From contig JBPPNE010000053.1 of assembly GCA_051306415.1 (NCBI GenBank), positions 1-12,611 of the forward strand: a DNA stretch of 12,611 nt. Direction: 5' to 3'. Position 1 is the first letter of the stretch; each line of letters starts with the position of its first letter. Made by a program: the position numbers and the translations under genes. The notes under the pieces were generated by a model that saw nothing but the letters and a program-made list of their open reading frames with translations, did no database searches and had not been told where the DNA came from. Of the stretch, positions 1 through 5,317 are shown one piece after another. This DNA is from CBDDRG01 sp051306415. Its GTDB lineage: Bacteria > Pseudomonadota > Gammaproteobacteria > Pseudomonadales > Porticoccaceae.

Positions 1-135
1 CAGCATGAAAGGGTGGATGGCAAGCGAAGCGGCGACATCTTGAATCGCCACGCCCGGCAACCCGCTCAATCGAACCGCTGTTGCCTTGAATTCACTGCTG
101 TATCGATACGTCGTTCTGGGGCCAGGCGTCGACAT
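1..135 (-). CDS. IS3-family transposase OrfA, N-terminal 45 codons (partial)
   Basis: Translation from the ATG at 133-135 gives a 45-residue start beginning MSTPGPRTTYRYSSEFKATA, followed by a helix-turn-helix-like stretch (VRLSGLPGVAIQDVAASLAI). This is the typical N-terminus of the small DNA-binding OrfA of IS3-family elements, where a YSxEFKxxAV segment precedes the HTH that binds the IS ends. A strong AGGAGG ribosome binding site sits at 141-146, five bases before the start. The gene runs off the left edge in frame, so the downstream OrfB integrase and the frameshift site cannot be seen. I cannot tell whether the IS is intact. Confidence 0.8.
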   Translation of the reverse strand, partial: MSTPGPRTTYRYSSEFKATAVRLSGLPGVAIQDVAASLAIHPFML

Positions 136-157
136 GTGAAACCTCCTGAATGGTTAG

Positions 158-170
158 TTCAGGGTGTCCA
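158..170. repeat. Probable terminal inverted repeat of the IS element
   Basis: TTCAGGGTGTCCA on the plus strand lies just upstream of the transposase ribosome binding site and ends in the dinucleotide CA, matching the TG...CA termini of IS3-family elements. The call rests on position and terminal bases, because the partner repeat lies outside the window. Confidence 0.55.
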
Positions 171-215
171 CTAAAGCGTAGGAACCGTCGCGTCCCTTTG
201 AGCGCTATGTTAGGC
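171..215 (-). other. Possible half of an integron attC recombination site, interrupted by the IS
   Basis: Read on the minus strand, a GCCTAAC box at 209-215 matches the attC R'' consensus RYYYAAC. It is followed after six bases by CTCAAAGGGACGC, which resembles the L'' arm and stem of attC sites. The matching L'/R' half (ending GTTRRRY) should follow after the variable loop, but the IS end is met first at 170. I infer an attC split by, or deleted next to, the insertion. The resemblance is from memory of attC sequences and could be chance. Confidence 0.4.
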
Positions 216-452
216 CGTCAGGTTGGTAGACCGGGCAGGAGGCGTCGGCGCGCGTTCGGGCTGCGTCAAAAACTACCGTCACAAATGCGAGGGTATGGTG
301 ACCAAGAGTTATGAAGGCTTTGTACTGAGTCGCTGACGCGAGCCCACCACCTTCCCGTGAACCACCACTGCCGGCACATTCACCCGCAGTGGTTATTTAA
401 TCAAGCGGCTTTGTGAGTCCGTCGCTGAGGTACGCAACCCCCCACACCTTGA
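216..452. other. Stretch without a recognisable gene
   Basis: No open frame here has a start, a ribosome binding site and a convincing composition; only frames under about 45 codons are present. If the neighbouring attC-like site is real, this could be the body of a decayed gene cassette read on the minus strand. It contains an 8-bp inverted repeat, accactgc at 364-371 and gcagtggt at 386-393, with a 14-base loop. There is no clear T-run after it on either strand, so I do not call it a terminator. Confidence 0.4.
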
Positions 453-465
453 TCAAGGTTTGTGG
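441..465. repeat. Imperfect palindrome across the stop codon of the small gene
   Basis: A dyad centred on CTTGATCAAG, with flanking CCACA and TGTGG arms and a small bulge, spans the stop codon of the 83-codon gene at 453-455. Read on the minus strand it is followed by a G-run rather than a T-run, so it is not a standard intrinsic terminator. It could be a 3' mRNA structure or a protein-binding dyad. Confidence 0.4.
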
Positions 466-704
466 AAGACCAAATCGTCCTCTTCAACCAGTAACTCGCA
501 GCCAAACCGGTCGGCCAATACTCGCGCCACCGACAGGTAGATAACCCGATCCTGCTCATCACAAGAGTCGCGGAACTGGGTGCGCAAATAGGTCTTCGAC
601 TCCCCGCTAGTCAGCCGCTTGATTTCATCCTGCATTTTGCGGTTGCGTGCAGGATTGTCCAATTCCATGAAGATGTTGGTTTCTCTATTGGCCTCAGTCA
701 TCAT
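453..704 (-). CDS. Small hypothetical protein, 83 codons
   Basis: I do not recognise this protein. It is 82 or 83 residues long, depending on which of two adjacent ATG codons (702-704 or 699-701) is used. A GAGG ribosome binding site at 710-713 lies upstream at a workable distance. The sequence is rich in charged residues, with a basic helical middle (residues about 18-45), a mixed hydrophobic segment (VIYLSVARVLADRFG) and an acidic end (LLVEEDD). There is no signal peptide or membrane segment, so it is probably a soluble cytoplasmic protein. It stands alone between the IS/attC-like region and the divergent aminotransferase gene. Reality is supported by the ribosome site and protein-like composition only; it may be an orphan accessory or cassette-type gene. 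Confidence 0.5.
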   Translation of the reverse strand: MMTEANRETNIFMELDNPARNRKMQDEIKRLTSGESKTYLRTQFRDSCDEQDRVIYLSVARVLADRFGCELLVEEDDLVFHKP

Positions 705-1086
705 CAGATCCTCAGTTAGTTATTGTCATCCCCCAAGCGGCGGACATTGAGTCAACCCGTTTGTCAGCGCTCCGATAGTCGATACGGCACAGTAACTACC
801 CTAGACTGACTTTATACACCAAGCCCGAGGGGCTGCCGTCATCCGCCCGCAAGTATTTTTCAACCCACTGGTTACGCGTGAAGGCGATAGCTCAGTCTAC
901 TGGCTGACCGCGCGAATGCCGATTCGGTATTTTGGCGAGGCGGTCAACACCGCGAAATAGGGTTCTCGCCGGCACTGGGGTCTCGCGACTTGGCTAAGAA
1001 AGCTCGCAAAGGCCTTCCAGCACAAAACAGCGTTGTGCGATAATCCCAACGGCACGTCGCCGGTGATACCCAGACAAGGAGTCCCT
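705..1086. other. Intergenic region between divergent genes
   Basis: About 380 bases lie between the small minus-strand gene and the plus-strand aminotransferase. I see no convincing gene; the minus-strand frame overlapping the right part runs antisense into the aminotransferase and has no ribosome site. A short perfect hairpin (AGCCC, GAG, GGGCT) occurs near 823-835 without a T-run. A possible promoter for the aminotransferase is listed separately. The length suggests regulatory sequence or remnants of rearrangement near the IS. Confidence 0.4.
1036..1044 (+). promoter_or_regulatory. Possible extended -10 promoter of the aminotransferase gene
   Basis: TGC followed by GATAAT (1039-1044) matches the extended -10 pattern TGnTATAAT with one mismatch in the hexamer. 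The -35 region around 1015-1020 (TTCCAG) is poor, as is common for extended -10 promoters. Transcription would begin near 1050, leaving a leader of about 35 bases before the GTG start at 1087. It is a pattern match only. Confidence 0.3.
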
Positions 1087-2427
1087 GTGAAAAACACCAC
1101 AACAGCAACACCGCCTCCGCAGGATTTCACCCGTTCCCGCAAACTACAGGCAAAGGCACACTCGCTGATACCGGGCGGCTGCCACACCTATGCGAAGGGA
1201 GATGACCAGTACCCACTCCTCGCCCCCGGGTTTATCGAACGCGGGTATGGCTCTCATGTTTGGGACGTGGATGGCAATGAGTTCATCGAATATGGCATGG
1301 GCAGTCGGTGTGTGACCCTTGGCCATGCCTTCGCGCCAGTGGTGGAGGCGGCGCAAAAGGAAATGCTGCGCGGATCCAACTTTGGGCGGCCAGCGCGAAT
1401 TGAAGTGGAGTGTGCCGAGCAATTCCTGCGGATGATGCCTCGTGCGGACATGGTCAAGTTCACCAAGAACGGTTCCGATGCCACTTCCGCGGCAGTTCGT
1501 CTGTCTCGCGCGGCGACTGGGCGCGATCTGATCGCGCTCTGTGGCGACCACCCATTCTTTTCAGTGGACGACTGGTTTATCGGCACTACCGCGATCAATA
1601 CCGGGATTCCCGAAGCGATCCGCAACTTGTCGCTGATGTTCCGCTATAACGACCTCGCTAGTGTTCAAGTATTATTCGATCAGCACCCGGGCCAGATTGC
1701 CTGTTTGATCATGGAACCGGCCAAGTACGCGCACCCGGCCAAGGGTTTCCTGCACGATCTACGGGATCTCTGCCATCGCAACGGCGCGATCTTTATCCTC
1801 GACGAAATGATCACTGGGTTTCGCTGGGATAACGGTGGCGCACAGCAGACCTACGACATAGCGCCTGACCTGTCCACTTTCGGCAAAGCGCTCGGCAATG
1901 GCTTTGCCCTGTCGGCGCTGGCCGGGAAACGTGAGCTGATGGAACGCGGCGGAATGACCCACGAAAGGGAGCGTGTATTCCTCCTGTCAACGACCAATGG
2001 CGCTGAAACCCACGCAATGGCGGCAGGGATCGCAACCATGCAGACCTATCAGCGCGAGCCCGTCATCGAAACTATCTACCGCCAGGGCAGCCGACTCCAA
2101 AACGGGCTTCGCCAAGTAATAGACCAGCATCAGCTGACTGGCCATGTCAAAATCGAAGGTTTGCCCTGCTCCCTGATTCACGTTGCCTACGATCAAAACA
2201 AGCAGTCTTCGCAGGCGTTTCGGACATTGTTGTTGCAGGAACTGATCAAGCGCGGCGTACTCGCACCCTCTCTCGTCCTGAGCTATATGCACACTGACGA
2301 TGATATTGATCATACCATTGAGGCTTTCGACGGCGCATTGGCAGTTTACAAGAACGCCCTAGATAGGGGGGTGGAGCATTTCTTGGTCGGTCCGCCGTCG
2401 AAGTCGGTGTACCGTAAATTCAACTGA
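1087..2427 (+). CDS. Class III PLP aminotransferase, glutamate-1-semialdehyde aminomutase-like
   Basis: A fold-type I PLP enzyme of the class III aminotransferase family, 446 residues from the chosen GTG start. That start has an AAGGAG ribosome site at 1076-1081; an in-frame TTG at 1033 has none. Visible motifs, numbered from GTG, are NGSDAT near 128-133 for PLP phosphate binding, FILDEMITGFR with the PLP-pyridine aspartate near 239, and STFGKALGNGF with the Schiff-base lysine near 267. True HemL uses SGTEA and a GGGLP segment after the lysine, so this is probably not the tetrapyrrole enzyme. Similar proteins, as I recall them, occur in surface-polysaccharide or nucleotide-sugar clusters and are annotated as glutamate-1-semialdehyde aminotransferases. 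No such partner genes are seen here, so the substrate is unknown. The gene appears to be monocistronic and ends at a strong terminator. Confidence 0.85.
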   Translation: MKNTTTATPPPQDFTRSRKLQAKAHSLIPGGCHTYAKGDDQYPLLAPGFIERGYGSHVWDVDGNEFIEYGMGSRCVTLGHAFAPVVEAAQKEMLRGSNFGRPARIEVECAEQFLRMMPRADMVKFTKNGSDATSAAVRLSRAATGRDLIALCGDHPFFSVDDWFIGTTAINTGIPEAIRNLSLMFRYNDLASVQVLFDQHPGQIACLIMEPAKYAHPAKGFLHDLRDLCHRNGAIFILDEMITGFRWDNGGAQQTYDIAPDLSTFGKALGNGFALSALAGKRELMERGGMTHERERVFLLSTTNGAETHAMAAGIATMQTYQREPVIETIYRQGSRLQNGLRQVIDQHQLTGHVKIEGLPCSLIHVAYDQNKQSSQAFRTLLLQELIKRGVLAPSLVLSYMHTDDDIDHTIEAFDGALAVYKNALDRGVEHFLVGPPSKSVYRKFN

Positions 2428-2454
2428 CCTGATTAAACTCAACTGACTTAAAAG

Positions 2455-2482
2455 AAAAGGGGATTGCCAGAATCCCCTTTTT
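2455..2482 (+). terminator. Intrinsic terminator, probably bidirectional
   Basis: An 11-bp perfect stem (aaaaggggatt at 2455-2465 with aatccccttttt from 2471) and a five-base loop is followed by a T-run, 28 bases after the aminotransferase stop. The A-run on the left makes it a usable terminator on the minus strand too, where it would close transcription coming from the thiolase side. Confidence 0.9.
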
Positions 2483-2786
2483 GGCATAGGGTTTCATTGA
2501 AGCTGGATCGGCGCGTTGCGATTTACCGCGCGCCAGATTGAGGAACGATTACCAACCTCGCCGCTTGCAAATATCGCCTGTAAGCGATCGTTCCGAACCG
2601 GCCAGAACAGCGCACCTAAAAACGGGTTCTCCGTTACCGCTCGACCAATCCGTGAAAAACCCGGGTTGCGACTTTCGCGGTCTGGCATTAACAAAGCGAC
2701 ATGCCGTCGCCGTTATCGTTTGTCGCGAACCTGTCTTCGCCGCACTACAACACACCGGTACGGCTCGTACAAGTTCGCGAGAGTCA
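2483..2786. other. Intergenic region downstream of the thiolase
   Basis: About 300 bases lie between the terminator and the thiolase stop. A minus-strand frame of about 64 codons from ATG (2494-2688) stops just before the bidirectional terminator, but it has no ribosome binding site and no recognisable motif. I therefore leave it as non-coding or a doubtful small gene. Overlapping plus-strand frames run antisense into the thiolase and look spurious. Confidence 0.4.
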
Positions 2787-3968
2787 CTACGAGAGCATCT
2801 CAACAGCTATCGCGGTCGCTTCACCGCCACCAATGCACAGGCTCGCGATACCTTTTTGCTTGCCGTAGGTTTTGAGCGCAGACAGTAGCGTGACGATGAT
2901 GCGAGCCCCGCTCGCCCCGAGAGGATGCCCCAATGCACAGGCACCGCCATGGACATTGACCTTGGCATAGGGTAAGGCCAGTTCGTGCATCGCCGCCATG
3001 GGAACAACCGCAAACGCTTCGTTGATCTCGAACAGATCCACATCGGCCGCCGCCCATCCGGTCTTTTCAAACAAGCCCTTCATGGCGCCGACGGGGGCGG
3101 TGGTAAACCACTCCGGCTCGCGGGCAAACTGGGTATAGCCACGGATAACCGCGATGGGTTTCAGGTTACGTCTTTGCGCTTCGCTTTCGCGCATCAGCAC
3201 CAGGGCCGCCGCACCGTCAGAAATTGAACTGGCATTGGCGGCGGTGACGGTGCCGTCTTTCTTGAAAGCGGGCTTCAGCTTCGGGATCTTCTCGGGGCTC
3301 GCGTTACCCGGCTGCTCATCGGTATCAATGACTCGCTCACTGCCGCGAACCGTGATGGTCATCGGAGCAATTTCGGTCTTGAACTTGCCCTCCGCAATAG
3401 CCGCATTGGCACGACGGAGAGATTCGAGGGCATAACTATCCTGAGCTTCGCGAGTGAAGTCATATTTCGCCGCGCAGGATTCGGCAAAGCTACCCATCAG
3501 ACCACCCGTGTAGGCATCCTGGAGGCCGTCGGTAAACATGTGGTCGAGAACCTCGCCATGTCCCATGCGATAGCCACTGCGCGCCTTGGGTAACAGATAC
3601 GGGGTATTGCTCATGCTTTCCATACCCCCGGCGACAACAATTTTAGCCTGCCCGGCAAGCAGTGTGTCGGCCGCCATCATCACCGTCTTCATGCCCGAAC
3701 CACACATCTTGTTGATAGTGGTGGTGCCAACGCCCACAGGCAATCCGGCGCCTAGCGCGGCTTGGCGCGCGGGGGACTGGCCGATACCAGCGGGTAGTAC
3801 GCAACCCATCAGCACCTCGTCGACGTCCTGCGCCGAGACTCCGGCACGCCCAAGAGCCATCGCAATAGCAGTGGCACCAAGTTGCGGGGCCGAGGCACCC
3901 GCCAGGGCTCCCAGCATTCCGCCCATGGGAGTGCGAGCGATACCGACAATAACGACTGGATCTTTCAT
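2787..3968 (-). CDS. Acetyl-CoA acetyltransferase (thiolase II family)
   Basis: A 393-residue thiolase that joins two acetyl-CoA to acetoacetyl-CoA, or runs the reverse, thiolytic reaction in the cytoplasm. All three catalytic residues are in place: nucleophile Cys89 in NKMCGSGMK, His348 in GGACALGHPLGASGA, and Cys378 in SLCIGGGE. This numbering coincides with the biosynthetic Zoogloea PhaA-type enzyme. NEAF (316-319) and the C-terminal glycine-rich loop are also typical. The ATG at 3966-3968 is preferred because a GAGAGG ribosome site lies eight bases upstream; a longer TTG start at 4004 would add twelve unconserved residues. Motifs place it with the biosynthetic/degradative acetoacetyl-CoA thiolases (AtoB/PhaA), but the physiological role (polyhydroxybutyrate, ketone-body or amino-acid catabolism) is not shown by its neighbours. 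It follows sspB on the same strand after about 200 bases. Confidence 0.95.
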   Translation of the reverse strand: MKDPVVIVGIARTPMGGMLGALAGASAPQLGATAIAMALGRAGVSAQDVDEVLMGCVLPAGIGQSPARQAALGAGLPVGVGTTTINKMCGSGMKTVMMAADTLLAGQAKIVVAGGMESMSNTPYLLPKARSGYRMGHGEVLDHMFTDGLQDAYTGGLMGSFAESCAAKYDFTREAQDSYALESLRRANAAIAEGKFKTEIAPMTITVRGSERVIDTDEQPGNASPEKIPKLKPAFKKDGTVTAANASSISDGAAALVLMRESEAQRRNLKPIAVIRGYTQFAREPEWFTTAPVGAMKGLFEKTGWAAADVDLFEINEAFAVVPMAAMHELALPYAKVNVHGGACALGHPLGASGARIIVTLLSALKTYGKQKGIASLCIGGGEATAIAVEMLS

Positions 3969-4165
3969 TTCATCAACCTCTCGTCTGCTATTGGGATTGG
4001 GCAACTTGTGTGGCCGCCGCCAGGGTTGCAGAGTGTAAACGTAAAGGGTGCCACGATCTTCGACCCGCCTATGCTATTAAAGCCGGGAAAAAATCAAAAG
4101 TGGCAACTTCCATTGTGTGCTGCCAATCAACGCGAGGGGGCGACCGCGAGGTGCCACAGCCCCGA

Positions 4166-4576
4166 TTACTTGACCACCCGAAGGCCGGAACCTTTACGCC
4201 CACCCGGGCTATCAGAGCCGGTCGGCGGAATCGAGCCTGGGGTTTCCTGGTCAACCGCTGATGGCGCTTCGGAGGGAAACGTCATGCCCTGGGCATTCTC
4301 CAGCGCATAGATCGCCATCACCGCCATCATCGGCACACGGATATCCGTGGGTACGCCGCCAAAACGCGCGCTGAAGACTAGCTCTTCGTTGCCCATGGAA
4401 AAATTCTGGATCGCCCGCGGCGCGATATTCAGCACGATGTGGCCATCAGCGACATACCTCGGCGGCACCTCGACGCCGGCCGCAAGCGCATTGACCAGCA
4501 CATGGGGAGTGCAGTTATTATCGAGGATCCAGTCATAAGTCGCCCGGATCAGGTAGGGTCGGTTAGAGGTCATCAT
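4166..4576 (-). CDS. sspB: ClpXP protease specificity-enhancing factor SspB
   Basis: SspB is the adaptor that binds ssrA-tagged and other substrates and delivers them to ClpXP. The 136-residue protein has the folded N-terminal substrate-binding domain: RPYLIRATYDWILDN, then TPHV, then GHIVLNIAPRAI and FSARFGG (about residues 6-74). A flexible linker rich in Pro, Ser, Gly and acidic residues follows (about 100-130). The extreme C-terminus is LRVVK, the ClpX-binding tail found at the end of E. coli SspB. The start is set by an AGGTGG ribosome site at 4586-4591, nine bases before the ATG at 4576; the next ATG at 4573 is nearly as good. The linker is shorter than in E. coli, whose protein is about 165 residues. 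sspA lies 46 bases upstream, the classical sspAB order. Confidence 0.95.
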   Translation of the reverse strand: MMTSNRPYLIRATYDWILDNNCTPHVLVNALAAGVEVPPRYVADGHIVLNIAPRAIQNFSMGNEELVFSARFGGVPTDIRVPMMAVMAIYALENAQGMTFPSEAPSAVDQETPGSIPPTGSDSPGGRKGSGLRVVK

Positions 4577-4622
4577 CTTTGACATCCACCTATCACCTAT
4601 GGCGACTGCCTCAAGGTACCCA

Positions 4623-5255
4623 TCAACTGCGCATCTCCCGCTCAACCTCAGTCAAACTGCGGCGAAAAGACGGGCGGGCAAATATTCGCTTCATGTATTC
4701 AAGCAGTGGCCGGGCCGGTCGACTGCCCGGGATGTCAACATCAAGCAATTCTAGACGCCACAGCAGCGGTGCCAAGCAACAGTCCACCAGGGTGAATTCG
4801 TCGTTCATGAAATAGGGCTTGTCGGCAAAAATCGGCGCAACGCCCAGCAGGCTGTCCCGAAGCACCTTGCGGGCTTTATCAGCGTTCTTGGTATCGCCCT
4901 TGCCGACGATCAAATCGACACTGACGCACCAATCTTTTTCGATGCGATGCATGTACTGCCGACTCAGGGCACGTGCTACCGGGTACACCGGCATTAACGG
5001 CGGGTGTGGGAAACGCTCATCCAAGTACTCCATGATCACCCTAGAATCATAGAGGCAAAGGTCGCGGTCCACGAGAGTCGGCGCGGTGCCGTAGGGGTTC
5101 AACTGCGCCAGTTCTTCCAAAACCGCCGCTGAAGTTACCTCTTCAATATCAACGGCAATGCCTTTTTCCGCCAGCACCATACGCACACGATGACTGTAGT
5201 GACAGGATGGATCGGAAAAAAATGTCATCGAAGATCGTCTGGGAGGAATTCCCAT
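4623..5255 (-). CDS. sspA: Stringent starvation protein A
   Basis: SspA is a glutathione-S-transferase-fold protein that associates with RNA polymerase and reprograms transcription during starvation, acid stress and virulence. This copy is 210 residues. The thioredoxin-like N-terminal half begins after MGIPPRRSS with MTFFSDPSCHYSHRVRMVLA. The diagnostic conserved surface motif PHPPLMPVYP is at residues 83-92, followed by an alpha-helical C-terminal GST domain (SLVDC-like DEFTLVDCCLAPLLWRLE) and the family ending LTEVEREMRS. The ATG at 5255 was chosen because a GAGG ribosome site lies about eight bases upstream; a GTG three codons earlier overlaps that site. The gene starts 58 bases after the cytochrome b/c1 stop on the same strand, so it may be partly transcribed with the bc1 genes. 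No separate promoter was evident in the short gap. Confidence 0.96.
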   Translation of the reverse strand: MGIPPRRSSMTFFSDPSCHYSHRVRMVLAEKGIAVDIEEVTSAAVLEELAQLNPYGTAPTLVDRDLCLYDSRVIMEYLDERFPHPPLMPVYPVARALSRQYMHRIEKDWCVSVDLIVGKGDTKNADKARKVLRDSLLGVAPIFADKPYFMNDEFTLVDCCLAPLLWRLELLDVDIPGSRPARPLLEYMKRIFARPSFRRSLTEVEREMRS

Positions 5256-5300
5256 CAAGCGCACCTCAAGTCGTCACACAGCAATACCACCCAAGCGCCC

Positions 5301-5317
5301 CTGATCACTGAGATCAG
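5301..5317. repeat. Short hairpin at the petB-petC stop codon
   Basis: CTGATC (5301-5306) and GATCAG (5312-5317) form a perfect 6-bp inverted repeat with a five-base loop, overlapping the stop codon of the cytochrome b/c1 gene. No T-run follows on the minus strand, so it is more likely an mRNA processing or stability structure than a terminator. It could partly separate bc1 from sspA expression. Confidence 0.35.

Larger units (their letters stand above)
1..170 (-). mobile_element. IS3-family insertion sequence, one end only (partial)
   Basis: The outer end of an insertion sequence whose remainder lies beyond the left edge. It holds the start of an OrfA-type transposase gene on the minus strand, its ribosome binding site, and a probable terminal inverted repeat at 158-170. 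Read outward-in on the minus strand the end is TGGACACCCTGAA; it begins with TG, as IS3-family ends usually do. The other end and any target-site duplication are not visible, so the exact boundary at 170 is an estimate. Confidence 0.75.

Noticed and set aside
364..393. Inverted repeat as a terminator or second attC site
   Set aside because: The 8-bp stem has a 14-base loop with no T-run, and the GTTRRRY/RYYYAAC boxes of attC are absent.
1033..1086. Upstream TTG start adding 18 residues to the aminotransferase
   Set aside because: There is no ribosome site before the TTG, while the in-frame GTG at 1087 has AAGGAG at a good distance and the homologous region begins after it.
897..1187. Minus-strand frame of 96 codons overlapping the aminotransferase start
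   Set aside because: It runs antisense over the start of a clear gene, has no ribosome site and no recognisable motif.
2494..2694. Minus-strand frame of about 66 codons ending just before the bidirectional terminator
   Set aside because: Its placement is suggestive, but the start lacks a ribosome site and the protein matches nothing I know. Kept only as a doubtful possibility.
2516..2888. Two overlapping plus-strand frames of about 116-119 codons
   Set aside because: They run into the thiolase antisense, are rich in Arg/Thr in a way typical of shadow frames, and overlap each other.
4005..4165. Promoter for the thiolase gene
   Set aside because: A/T-rich hexamers occur (TTGCCA, TTTAAT), but spacings of 19-21 bases are poor, so no promoter is called.
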